A DNA stretch of 64,000 nucleotides, taken from Culex pipiens pallens (lineage: Eukaryota; Arthropoda; Insecta; Diptera; Culicidae). The position numbers were made by a program, and so were the translations under genes. The notes beneath the pieces are model-generated. The model saw only the letters and a list, made by a program, of their open reading frames with translations, was not told the origin of the DNA and searched no databases. The stretch lies in assembly GCF_016801865.2 (NCBI RefSeq), contig NC_068939.1:126078176-126142175 (forward strand), written 5' to 3'. Positions 45,701-57,282 of the stretch are shown here, in pieces (the stretch's first letter is position 1; the number at the start of each line of letters is the position of its first letter).

Positions 45701-48700
45701 GAACAACTTTGTGGAACATCGCAAAGCGCTAGGAATTGATCCCGAAAATATATAGGATAATTTTTTGAGCATGTTTTTATATTTTACCAAAAAAAACTCC
45801 AAAAATCCTTCAGGTAAAAATTGGACCCACCAACCCTAACCAAATAAGCTCATATTATCAGGCTAGCTTCTGGGCCATAAAACTAGAAAATTCCTGTTGA
45901 TGCGCTCGAAATTAAACATTTTGTCATTTTCTTATATCCGTGAACCACGCCAAGTCCTGCCAAGACGGGGGTTCAAATGCATACATACAATACATACATA
46001 CATAAATACATACATACATACAATACATACATACATAAATTCAATTTAGGGACATTCACTTGCTTCCGTTAAGAAATTGAAAAAAACAATATTCAAATTT
46101 CAAGGCCTACTATGCTCTCACGCAATGTACTGTTGAAAATTGATGGTTAAGTAAAACATTTGCTGTGCAATACAGAGCTTTCCAACTTAAAAATGTGATA
46201 TCTTAAGAAATATTCATTTTACCCTGAGGTTTTGATTGAATTTAATGTAAAAAACTCTCAGCAATCGAATGCAATTGTCAGTTTTCCCGTAAGTGCTCGT
46301 CCAAAGGGTTAAAAATGCATTTTAAAACTTTAAGCGCAAAATTTTCATATCTGGCAACACTGTACGTAAATTTTGAGTATGCCATTCGATTCTACGGTAA
46401 AAAATCTTCAAATATGCATACCCAAAAGTTCACTTTTTGTAAACTTTTCTCTTAGAAAAATGCATTTTAAAAATGAGGTTTTTCAAAAATCTCAGAAAAA
46501 GAGGGGGGTGCCACGGGCGCGGGGGTGGACCAAATGTCACCAAACTTTGGATTCTTTGTTTTTGGGGCAAAAACAACCCCCATGCCAAATATGAGCAGAT
46601 TTGGTGAAGGTCGATGTTGGACGCGTGGTCACTTGGGAAGGAATGACCCCTATACATTTTTTTTGGATAGGCTATTGTGTTTCATATGTTTATAGAATCA
46701 TTGAATTTACGAAATTATATTTCTCTAAAGTTTTTACTTCTTTAGGGTTATTGAAATTTCACGATTTCGTGGACAGCGTGAAATCCGTAAAATTTTGCTT
46801 TTTCCGCGAAATCCCGTGAAATTGTATGTTTGTGTGAAACTGTAACGATATTTCTCAAAGTAATTTATCATACTCAAATAGGAATAAAAATAATCTTAGT
46901 AATTACTGCAATGTTAAGCGGTTTAATTTCTAATATTGGGTTAGTGATTTTTGACGATTTCGTGTACGGCTTAAACTTCGTGATATTTATCAATTTTCTC
47001 AAATAGTTTTTAAACAACAAAATAATAAATATTTGATTCATAAAGACTATTTAAGTAAATTTTATTTTTTTTTTAATTGAAAAGCTTGATGTGAACCATT
47101 TGAAGAATTGTTCAGTTTTTTGTATTTTTTTAGAAACTAACTAAATTTTGTAATATTATCATTAGTTGTAATACACATTTTGCTGCTATTTTATTTGAAA
47201 TATATTGTTTCAATAGAAATTCAAATAATCCAGCTTTGGTTTATTTGAAGAAAATGAAAAGTTTTTTTTTTATTTTTAAAATTACCTTTTAAAAACATTT
47301 CAAATTTTTCTGAGTCCTGTCCTGTAACAATATTTGATTTTTTGGGTAGATGATTCCCGTGAAAGATAAAAAATATACTTTTTTTTAGTTTTCTGTGCTC
47401 ATTTTGAATTAAAAATTTCGATTTCGTTACAAATCATATTATTTTTGCCTATTGATTTTAAATTAAGTTTTTGATAAGTGAGATGAAAATTTTAAAAAAA
47501 TATTTTTTAATGGTCTAACTGTCGCAGAAAATTCAAATAATTTTACTCATTTTGGCTGAACAAGATTGTTTAATCTTGAGTTTGATATGAAATTTAATAA
47601 AATGCAAATCAGCGAAAACTTTTTATCTTTACTAGTCACGTTCAAATCAAGTGATGTATTTTTTTAGTTTATTGAAGAATAATATATAATGAAGCATAAC
47701 AAGTAGTTTCTGTGATTTAAACATAAGATTTTCAGAGTTATTTTAACATTTTTCACGTATCGCGAAATTTGCGTGAAATTTGGTGTTTCGAAATTGAGGT
47801 CCCCGTGAAATATTCAATTTTCAAGCGTGAAAAATCACTAAGCTTAGTTATTGTGGTCCCAATATTAAACAAATTTAAAAAAGGACTAAAAGCTTGCCTA
47901 AAAGTGTATAATTTTATTAAATAAAACACAAATTTTCTACTCCTTAAAATGTTTTACAATTTATTTTAATTAGTTTACAGTTGATTCTACAAGTTTTTTG
48001 TTCAATGCAAATTTAATTTTTTACAAAAAAAAAGTTTTTGTCCCTGTTTCTTGAAAAAAAATTAAGGTAACAGATAAAAACATGAAAATAAATTTGCATT
48101 GATTAAAATGCTAGATGCAAAATAAAAAAGAATATGCAATTCAATTTTTTTGTTAACTTCTACTTTCATTAAAAATTTGCCAAACATGTTTTTTTTTAGT
48201 TTAAACCCATATTTCCGAAAAATGGAAATATATCTATTATAATATTTTTGTAGATTTTGTAGACAGTCCAAAAAGAGTTTACGATAGTTTAATTCTACAA
48301 TTTTATGGAAAAATAGAAATTCTGTTGTTTAATTTATGTTATGTGAATAGTAAATAAATTTACAAACTTTGTTTGTGTGGTTTATGCCACTACAAATTTT
48401 ATTTCAAATTTTGCCCCTCTCTTTTAAAAAAATATCCCAAAAAACGGTAAAAAAGGCTGAAAACTATAGCTATTATTGAAAAAAAAAAACGGCTTGAGTC
48501 AGGGGTATTAAAAAACACCCAAAAAGCAAAAACTAAAACTTTGGTTTGTTGAACCTTTTCAAAAAAAAAAAAAAAACTCCAGACATGTGTCGTAATCTGG
48601 GGAGAAATGGGACAGCAATTTAAACTTTATTAATGCACAATATTTTAATATTTTTGATAAGTTTCGGATAGGACAGACAAATTCAAGCTTTTAAGTACTC

Positions 48701-51185
48701 TAAAAAAAACTATATTTCAAATTTCATGCCCGGTTTTCAAAATTTTGAAGCAAAAAGTATCAAAAAATGCTTTTTACATTATTACAATTATGCTTCTACG
48801 GAAAATTTGCAAAGTATCCATGAATTTATGAAAATATTTGTTTCCAAAAGGGGGGGTTGGGTTGTAAAATTAAATTATGACAAAAAAAAAAAAAACATTT
48901 TCGTTCCTAGGCTGGCATTAACAACGAAACTAATATTTCTGGAGTTTTTTTTGAAAAGGTCCTATAAACCAAATTTTAAATTTTTGCTTTTTGGGTGTTT
49001 TTAGAACCGCCTTGAGTCAGGGGTATTCAAAAACACCCAAAAAACAAAAAATAAAAATTTGGTTTATAGGACCTTTTCAAAAAAAACTCCAGATTTCTAT
49101 TTTTTGTCATTTCAGTTAGGCTACAATGCTCTTTCATTAGATTCAACAAAATTTTAGAATAGGGTTTTTGTCCCTATTTTCGGCCTAGTACCTATTTTGG
49201 GTCTACCAAACTTAATTCAACGAAATGAGCATTTCACCAAATCTAGCAGGAATCTGTCACTTGATAATGATACGTGCAGTCATTATCTTCATTTTGGTGG
49301 CAAGAATAATTTACTTTTTCCTTCTAAATTAGAAATAAAGCAATAAAAATAGCACTCTTCACTTTTTTCTTGGCAAATCGCTAAGCCCATTAGGGCGAAA
49401 ATTTTCACCACTTTTGCTTACCGCTTGTTGACACTCAGCGCCCGGCTTTCATCGCTCAGCACACGAATGAGAGCCGTCCCCCGAATTTCCAACCACCGGC
49501 AATATGTTTTTTTTTGGTTGGTTGCACAATCTCGTTGAAAAAACAATCACCAAACTGCCACCAAATCAATAAAATAACTGATTAATAACTTCGTCCATTT
49601 AGGAGAGAATGACTCTATATTCAGTCCATTTGACACTTCTACAAATTGTGACAGTGTGTGTGCGCTTTTCACAAGTTACAGTCTTTCTTGCATATTACGG
49701 GCTTGTTGTTTGGCTACGCAACAAATGTTTAATTATGTTTAAAACTCGTAAAGAATGATATAAATCATGTCCAAGCTAATTATGCACGTAATGCAAGTGA
49801 AATCAATCGTTCTAATGTTGATTTGTGGCTTAAAACATCACAATGATTGAACATGTTTGTCGACCGAATTTGTGCGGCTGTACTGTACGAGCTGGGGCTG
49901 GACCGTACATCAAAAAAGTTCGCCACGTGCTTCGAGATTTCAACCATCAGAAGGTAGGCCGAAAAAATGCACAAAGAAGGTCGTATGCTAGAAGCAATAT
50001 CCCCAAAATAGGGACAAAAAATGTTTCAGTTTCTCGGGCTTGTACAGAAATATAAAGTATTTTCGAAAAAAATGTGATTAATGTGAGCATTAGCATTAAA
50101 AACCAACTTATTCATGCAATAAAAGCAAGGATGCCTATAGCAGCCTTTGAGAATACATCAAATAAAAAGTGCGCTCGGCTGAGTAGGTCCAAAATGGGGA
50201 CAAATACCGTATTTCCAGAACCCAGAGCTGCCTCATTGCTCCCCATTCTTTTACGCCCATAGGAAACAATGAGACACTTTGATTTTTCTTCAAAAAACTA
50301 TTCAAAATTTATTGAAATCTTTGTGCTAATTTCCCCTCTTCATCCTCCACCAGACTGTCTGGACTCGCCCAACTCGGTCAGCCCGTCGATGTCCACGTCC
50401 ATCGGCAGCCATCCGTACAACACGGCCCCGTACAAAATCCAACGTCAGCCGACGTCCAACGTCCGAGAGCGCAAACGCGTCCTGCGATCCGCACCAAATG
50501 GGTAAGGTTAATTTTTCGTACAATTCTTAAGAGACTTTTATATCCCTTGGCTAACTACTAGTCTGTTCGTTTTGGTGAAATTTTAACTATAAACTCGAAA
50601 TTTATCTTTTTTTACTCGATATCTTTGTCTAGAAAAAACTCTGCCAGGGATTCACTTAGGTAAATATTACATCCCTTTGAACGTGACTCGGTTAGCTAAG
50701 GGATAACCATTTCACAATTTTCATTAAATTAGTAACAGATTCTAATCCCAAATTTTCTCTAAATTCTTCACAGCAGCATAAACTCAGCGTTTGATGAACT
50801 GCGCGTCCACGTGCCCACTTTCCCGTACGAAAAGCGCCTCTCAAAAATCGACACCCTGCGGCTGGCCATCGCATACATTGCCCTGCTCCGGGAGGTCCTG
50901 GAAGCGGATTACGACCCGCTGACCTATGTCGAAAAGTGTCTCCGGGGTGAGATCAAAGCAGATCGTGCCCACTGGAATACGAGTGGTAAGTTCTTCTATC
51001 TGTTCTGAAAGCCATTAAAAGTCATTAATTTCGATTCCAAATCTTCAGATTTAACCGCCCGGCTGTCCTGGATCAACTGGGAAAATCTGGGCGTCCATCC
51101 GGGCCGACGCACGATTCTGACCTCGCTGGCGCTGGGTTCCTCCTCGGAGAGCATGGGCTGTGGCCCGCCGCCACACCTCATTTGA
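39722..51185 (+). CDS. Fer2: bHLH transcription factor, 48-related (Fer2-like)
   Basis: Exons 39722-39932, 50354-50501, 50774-50985 (or 50777) and 51049-51185 (stop TGA) join in phase to 235 residues. The start is MMTMMDTVPYNSGMNFHNFD. The bHLH region has NVRERKRVL (basic), then SINSAFDELRVHVPTFPYEK and RLSKIDTLRLAIAYIALLRE (helices). After it come YDPLTYVEKCLRGEIKADRA and LSWINWENLGVHPGRR, tail motifs typical of the Fer2/PTF1 group. In Drosophila, Fer2 acts in dopaminergic and clock neurons. The basic region and helix 1 are separated by an unexpected RSAPNG just at the exon junction, and QPTSN replaces the usual QAAN. The third exon has a NAGNAG acceptor. Intron 1 is 10.4 kb. Choice of Fer2 over Fer1 or Fer3 rests on recalled tail motifs. 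Confidence 0.9.
39933..40538. other. Intron 1 start with a GC-rich block
   Basis: 40270-40510 is GC-rich and contains a CAG run and a tatttaag word. It directly precedes the satellite and could be an LTR or other element fragment. The reading frames crossing it continue into the satellite and look artefactual. Confidence 0.35.
40539..43735 (+). repeat. 149-bp tandem satellite, about 21 units
   Basis: Nineteen units repeat at exactly 149 bp (anchors 40571, 40720 ... 43253). About two and a half diverged units follow (3-bp deletion near 43362, then more substitutions). A typical unit runs aatggccatttcgacagtag ... cctggagtggccggtgccct ... cccccggggcctggggggac ... ttgtggcaatatgggtatca. Interior units are over 95% alike. 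Two variants (tttttgat and ttttttat) partly alternate, and a gttgtccc variant recurs 298 bp apart (41934, 42232), suggesting two-unit duplications. The overlapping 132-134-codon frames are artefacts of 149 not being a multiple of 3. Confidence 0.95.
43736..44206. other. Intron 1 between satellite and foldback
   Basis: AT-rich, nothing recognised. Confidence 0.4.
44207..46649. mobile_element. 2.4-kb foldback element with GGGTCATTCC ends
   Basis: It begins GGGTCATTCCTTCCCAAGTG and ends with its inverse, flanked by CTAT on both sides (44203-44206, 46650-46653). The arms pair from the ends to a centre near 45700, through the atcaggctagcttctggg block and mirrored tatgtatg/catacata runs. The left arm has about 525 bp (44581-45105) absent from the right arm. 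The ends are shared with the element at 57283-59538. Confidence 0.88.
45342..45408. repeat. TATG microsatellite (mirrored at 45978-46040)
   Basis: A run of tatgtatg units with single-base breaks. Its inverse occupies the other arm of the foldback. Confidence 0.85.
46743..47846. mobile_element. hAT-like element, older copy (TAGGGTTA...TTTCACG ends)
   Basis: The left end TAGGGTTATTGAAATTTCAC and right end GTGAAAAATCACTAAGCTTA match, in opposite orientation, the intact element at 62615-63790. Internal order (gtgaaatccgtaaaattttg, cccgtgaaatt) is also shared. No 8-bp duplication remains. Confidence 0.75.
48490..48580. repeat. One arm of the 166-bp hairpin MITE family
   Basis: ggcttgagtcaggggtatta, then aacacccaaaaagcaaaaac and gaaccttttcaaaaa, match the right half of 32806-32971. 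Confidence 0.8.
48940..49092. mobile_element. Hairpin MITE, second complete copy
   Basis: The arms tctggagttttttttgaaaa and ttttcaaaaaaaactccaga mirror each other around gaaccgccttgagtcagggg. Same family as 32806-32971. Confidence 0.85.
49093..50353. other. End of Fer2 intron 1
   Basis: Mostly AT-rich. At 49854-49956 a short frame reads MFVDRICAAVLYELGLDRTS and onward for 34 codons to a stop at the donor-like AAG|GTAGGC. It reads like protein but matches nothing I know and may be a decayed transposase piece. Confidence 0.35.
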
Positions 51186-51530
51186 ACGGAACCGTTCGAA
51201 AGTTGTCCAGCGCCCGGCTGGACCTTTCCGCCATATTGAAGAATAAGAAGAAGCAGAAGAATAAGCAGTCGCTAAGAGCAAGATCAGCCAGTTTTAGATC
51301 AGTCAGGAGTTTTGCTCCACTAGAGTGAATTTTTCTAGTCATTGTGAGGTTATTATAGTGTAGATTTAAGATCATTTGCATGTGATATATTATTGCAAGC
51401 ATTTGTTTTATTTTATTTATTATTATTCGGGTATCTTTTGTTATTTTTTTATAATAAAAAAAAACTAAATATCATATCTCAAATCAAAACACATATAAAA
51501 AAGTGTTGATGGTAAATACTAAAGAATAAA
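51186..51530 (+). other. Fer2 3' UTR with poly(A) signals
   Basis: Candidate AATAAA signals near 51450 and at 51525-51530. Confidence 0.5.
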
Positions 51531-52053
51531 TACAAGCATATAAACTTAACACAATACAAAGTCAATAATCCGAACATCTAACACCTTCTGCCTTCATTTA
51601 TCCATGAATTCAGCACGACATGAATCAAAAGAGTTCTGATCAGGCCAAACATTGGCTTTGGGGTTGGCGTTCCTTTCATGTTAGATTCATATTATCGGTG
51701 ATTTTCGCTACACAAAAAAACTCAGTGCCTGATTTTATTTGTTTTAAAGAATGAGTTGAAAAGTATATTTTGAAGTTATTTTTTAAGAATTTATCGAATT
51801 TTTTATTTGTTTTAAGGGGTTACATACATGTAAATCGACAAAAATGGTAAGGGTTGGTATGAGCACATCTTTAAACTTTTTTAAATCGTTAAATATACAA
51901 TTTCAACTATTAGCAAAATAAATTTGAAGACATTTGGTTTTGCCGCTGTCGAATTATAGTTATTTGAAGTAAGCAATTTAAAGAAAAAAAAACGTGTGCC
52001 ACGGTATCTCAACACTGCTTTGAACAAATCGCCTCAATATTTTTTGCTGACTA
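51531..52053. other. Intergenic, nothing assigned
   Basis: AT-rich. 51830-52030 shares words (inverted) with 13690-13960, so it is probably an old repeat. Confidence 0.4.
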
Positions 52054-53058
52054 GGGCGTCCAATTTTCCCGGGTTTTGAAATTCCCGGGAAACGGGAAAA
52101 ATATTTTTCAAGCCCCGGGAATTCCCGGGATCCCGGGAAATTTTTTAAACCGTCATAAAATCTATGTTTTCATTAAATTTGTTCATAGAATTAGCTCAAA
52201 ACTGTTAATTGGTGATAAGCTTTACTTCAATCTAAACAAGAACAGCAGTTTTTAGTTAGTTTAAAAAAATATTAAAAAAAATGTTTTTTTGTTCTTTGTT
52301 ATGCTTTGGATTTTTAATGAATCATAATTTTTAATCCAATGTGATTCAAATTATTTCATATTAATAATCATAAAATTCTTATTTATATATTTCTTTTTTT
52401 TTATGAAATGACTACAAAAGCTAACGAAACTTCATTGAAACTGTAAAAAAACAAGAAACGAAATCAAATAAAATGAAACCATCCAATGTAAAATTTTAGA
52501 AAGTTTAGAATTTCATGTTTTATATAAAACATATTTTACAAACTATCTTTGAGTCACTACCGCCAACTGGGGGAATCGGGACTGCAGACTGAATAGGATT
52601 TTAGAGTAATAAAATTGAAAATTGGTGTACTAATTGTTTTGCTAATTAAAAAAATATCAGAGCATTATGATGTCTGCCGATGTCCGATGAAAATAATTAA
52701 ATATGACTTTTTAAGTTTAAAATCATCATTAAACGTAAATATTAAAAAAATAAATAAAATTTAATGAAAAACATTTAAAGCCCTAGGCATTTTGCGTATC
52801 CGTCAATTAAAATTTTAATAATTTGTCCTTATAAGCCAACTACATGTTGGTATATGTCGAATACAGATTTGCTAATGCTTTAAAGTTGTTATCGATTACT
52901 AAGTATTCAACTGTTGATCTATTTCTACAAACAAATCTGAGTTCCCAAACCAAAAACTGATTTTTTTTGTTCAATTTCGGGAATTCCTGGGACAAAATAT
53001 CAAAAATCCCGGGATTCGAGAATTCCCGATTCAGGGGAAATCTCGGGATTTTTGTCCA
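52054..53058. mobile_element. Diverged copy of the TTTCCCGGGAAA element
   Basis: It starts GGGCGTCCAATTTTCCCGGG after TA and has CCCGGGAATTCCCGGG words. The right part has tttcgggaattcctgggac and ends near ctcgggatttttgtccagg. The right terminus is eroded. The length is similar to 25979-26996. Confidence 0.7.
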
Positions 53059-53154
53059 GGTAATTTCCGTTATGGATGAAGATGAAGATGAAATTACTTT
53101 GCGTATTTATATATTTTTTTTGATATTTAGGCCGTTTCAATTGCAAAATATTTT

Positions 53155-53512
53155 TTGAAGGTGATGTCCCTCGACTCCGGTTGGGGCCGAGGGGGGGGGG
53201 GGGGGGGGTCTCCACATTTGAATGAAAAAAGGGTTTTAAAGTGCATTTTACACCTGTCTAGTTGTTTTGCAATTATTAGTTTTCAAAATATCCCAATATC
53301 CTCGCCGAAAAAAAAACGGTCCTGTACATTGAAATTCCACATAAAAATAAAAATATTTTTTATCGATTCAGACATGCAAAAAATGGTATTCTTATTGTTT
53401 TCAGTTGGTTTTATTTTCTTTAAAATTTTGAAGTTTTTTGAAAAAATATTTTTTGCACCCTGATTTTTAGAACTGTTTTTGAAGGGGGAGAAAAAAAAAC
53501 CTTATACCGAAG
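53155..53512. mobile_element. Copy of the 9403-9868 MITE
   Basis: Shares tttgaatgaaaaaagggttt, gtgcattttacacctg, tagttgttttgcaat and the terminal caccctgatttttagaac block. It includes a 17-base G run at 53190-53208. Confidence 0.65.
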
Positions 53513-55260
53513 ATATGAATCTGTGAACAAATTGTGATTTTGAAACAGAATTTCAAAAATAATTTTACTTTACTCATTGCACCGTTTCCAAGTTATAGGC
53601 AATTTAGGGTGATTTTTTTCCTAAATTGCATAAGTTTTTTGCAATTTAAATTTTTTGAAAAGCTTGCTTTTCATTCCAAAAATATTATCGAAAAATTAAG
53701 AAAAATCCTACAATTTATGCTTTTAGACATAGATTTTTCAACTGGCGATTTCGTGGAAACTATTGGTTCGATTGCAATGTTAAAAAATAACTTTTGTGAT
53801 ATGTGTTGCTTTTTTAAATAAAAATAGGCCTACATTTTAAGCAATTTCAAAATGATATTTTTGATTTAAATATTTTGGATTTATTTCTATTGAAAAGATC
53901 ACAATAATTCACTAAAGTTTAATTTTTAAAGTAAAAAAATCAAACCAATAGTTTTCGAGATATCGCGAGTTTAAAAATGAGGGCTATCCTACAACTTTGC
54001 CAAAGACACCAAATTGATCAGAAAATTCCTCTCCTTTATACCTCATGATCATGATCTTCCAGAGAACCACTTTGCCAAAAAGTGCAAAGTGATTTGTCGT
54101 CTCTGAAGAAAGTTACAGAATTCATAACATCGCCCTTAAAACTCAAACGGTTGCATATATGCTAACAATCCCTAGCATCAAGAGCTGACATTTAAGCTTG
54201 AAAATAATGTTGAGTTTTGAAGGTCGATGTTATAAACTCTATAACATACTTCGAAATGAAAGAAACTCTTTGCACTTTTTGGCAAAGTTTTGCACGAACT
54301 GTTGAAAAAAAAAAAAATATTGCTATAAATTAAAATTTATATTGAAAATTGAAAACCTTAAAATCGGTTGTAAACTATTTAGGTACATAAAGTAATGTTT
54401 ATTTTTTACAAATAGAGCATTTTAAAGCTTTTATATTTTTTTTTATTGATGCAACACTTTAGGTGAGACTGTGACGTTACACTAGACTATTTCTTTAATA
54501 CTAAAGTTCATTCTTTAAATATAGCTTAAAAAGTTTAATGGTTGATAAACTTTACTCATAAATCAAACACGATTCAAGGCTTTCAGAAACAGAGTTTTTG
54601 ATGATAGATTTAATATGTTCAAAAAACTGTGATGGTGATTTTTATCACTACAGCATTGAAAAAAAAAAATCCAAACGCAACCAGTAAAAAATAAAAACTT
54701 GCTCGATTGAATTCCGAATTTTAAAATATTTTTTTTAAACAAAATAACAAAACAACTTTTTGCACTTAAAAATTTCGGACATTTCCCGAATAAACAACAC
54801 TCTAAAACAAAACAATTTCAATTTTAAATTGATATTTGCAGTTTCCCAACCAAACTCCAACTCAAATTATCTGGCAAGTGATTGCTTAATCTCTATATGA
54901 GTTCCTTCTCCATTTTATTGTCTCTTGCCTATTCGCAGACTTGTTATCACACAAACAAAGCATGAGTAGCAAATACTATGTATAGCATACATCTTGACTT
55001 GTTTAATCATGAAAGAAACATAAAAGTAAGGAATTTCAATAGAAGACCTCAGTCTGTGAATAGCACGTTGGTGAATGGAGAAACAGAGGGTTCTGAGTAA
55101 CAAATAACCAAATGAGTCACTGAACGAGTAAAATAAATTAAAAATATCTAAAATTTATAAGCAATAAATAGTCTAACTTTCAACTTTTTATTTTATTATC
55201 GAGGGTTTTACTGATAGTAATGAGTTCATTCAAAGATTTATAAATAATATAAAACATTTC
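53513..55260. other. Intergenic AT-rich stretch
   Basis: It contains one more caactttgccaaagacacca core (53992) and a small inverted pair ctttgccaaaaagtgcaaag/ctttgcactttttggcaaag (54071 and 54269). No gene seen. Confidence 0.4.
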
Positions 55261-56077
55261 TAATCACTCGTCTGCTAATGCCTGTTCAGGACATTGACGA
55301 AATTCAATATTCGCCTTAAACTCTGCAAAATCCCAACTCACGCAGCACTCACCTCGGCGCGTCGTTTCAAACCAAATCGACGCTCGGCGTCGCGACGCTT
55401 CACGAAACTTACTCATCAACCAGCAGCATGGTCCGTGGCGCCAGAAACAGGTGAATTGGGCTTTGCGCGCAACATTCGTTCAACACGTTCAGTTGCTCGG
55501 TTGCGGCCACGGAAAACGCGCGCAAATCTTCCAAAGCAGCTCGCGTATCATCGTCTTCGCGGATTTGGTGTTTGTTTCTTGTTTTACTTCTGGTGTGTAG
55601 CGTATACGGCGAGGAAATCATCTTAGTAGTGTCGAAATATACGTAGAGTTCTCGCAAGATTTAATAAGTTGCCGAGGCGAAGAAGAAAAGTGTCGGAAAT
55701 CTGTTTGAGTTTTTGTTTTAAAGTTCAGTTAAAGTTGGAAACAAGTGCCTTCCAAAATATTTCAAGTACCAGAAATTTCCCCCAAATAGTAACTAGAACA
55801 AGTGTCATTCAGAGATAAAAATCCCTCCGACTCTTGAATAATTGTGTACTTATCTCTTATCGTCGAGTGCGAAGTGTCTGCCATTCTGCCTGTTCAGTTT
55901 ATTGTATAGTTTAGTTGGCACCTGATTTAGACACAAGAGAGAAGATAAATTACCAGAGCCGGCAGAACCGACGCATGACTACCTGGTGATAAAGCAGCGT
56001 CATCGTCGCATCAAAGTTGCTACAAGATCAAACTCCAAGTTCATTGCCATAACGCCGGACACGTGGAGTTGAGCCGA
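55261..56077 (+). promoter_or_regulatory. Possible promoter and non-coding first exon of a gene to the right
   Basis: A GC-richer island with initiator-like GTTCAGTT (A at 55491), short ATG-stop frames only, and a donor-like GCCGAG|GTGGGT at 56077. It looks like a long 5' UTR exon whose coding part lies beyond the window, but no partner exon is visible. Confidence 0.4.
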
Positions 56078-56164
56078 GGTGGGTGGTGGTTCGCGTTTTG
56101 TTTTGTAATTTAGTGGAGGTTGTGTGAAATTCATGTTTGTTTGTAATCAGCTCTAGAATTTTGA

Positions 56165-56763
56165 TAGGGGAAATATACCCATTTTAATCACACTAAGCCG
56201 TTCGACCAATTCTCATCACTTTTGCCTTTTTCATCTATTAAATCAACATTTTAAGATGTATCAACACTGAAGAGTTGCTTGCTCACTTTTATTTGAGCTA
56301 TTTATTACTTTGAAACAGTCAAAAACACATTATTTAAGCTGTAATTCATGATCAAAGTGCTGATAGGCCGATAATAGAAATAGGCTGAGAAAGGGTATAG
56401 TTCCCCTACTTGAATTGTTTTTTTCCCCGTTTTTGGCAACACGTCGAATCACGTCGATTTTTATGTTGACAAAATCTTCAAAAGTGTATTTTGAAGAAAA
56501 AACTACTAATATTTGTGTATAGGGGAACTATGCCCTTTCTCAGCCTATTTCTATTATCGGCCTATCAGCACTTTGATCATGAATTACAGCTTTCATAAAG
56601 TGTTTTTGACTGTTCCAAAGTAATAAATAGCTCAAATAAAAGTGAGCAAGCAACTCTCCATTGTTGATACATCTGAAAATGTTGATTTTATAGCGGATGA
56701 TGGCAAAAGTGATGAGAATTGGTCGAACAGCTTAGAGTGATTAAAATGGGTATATCTCCCCTA
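56165..56763. mobile_element. 600-bp foldback element, TA target
   Basis: The left arm (TAGGGGAAATATACCCATTT ... gaaagggtatagttccccta, to 56408) is mirrored by 56521-56763 (ending ATGGGTATATCTCCCCTA) around a loop of about 110 bp. TA lies at both borders. A diverged relative is at 58640-58890. Confidence 0.88.
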
Positions 56764-57282
56764 CATCGTGAACTCTTCATAATGACAGGGGTAGAATAAG
56801 GGAATATTCATAAATCGGCGAAATAGATGATTTTTCGACTTTCAAAAATTGATTGATTTACGATAAAAGATATTAATAACCTTAAAAAATATTCTTATTT
56901 TAAGTGATAATTAATAAATTTATTTTGAAAGTTTTACGAGGCAATATCATAATAAATTTTAGTGTTGCCAAAATTGGATTAATCCCCTAACTCCCAAGCT
57001 TGTAAACAAGGTGGAAATATTTTTGGGTGTATTTTTCCGAGAACATTAAGATAAAAATTCGGCAAGTCTGATATTTGGCATCATGAAAAAAGGACTCTTT
57101 CCCGACATTTTGCTTGGTCCGGCGAAACATTTCGACGGGGGTCTATAGAGCACCTTTTTTTGAAGATTTTTTTTCGATTTTATAGGATTTTTCTTCAGAA
57201 AAGTCTATGGAAATCGATGGGTTCATGTTCATATGCATCAAATTTCTTATGAATGTTCCTCAAGCGACTCTAAATAACATAT

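Noticed and set aside
49843..50055. Short frames with plausible amino-acid make-up in Fer2 intron 1
   Set aside because: Stops lie on both sides and no family was recognised; mentioned only as a possible transposase relic.
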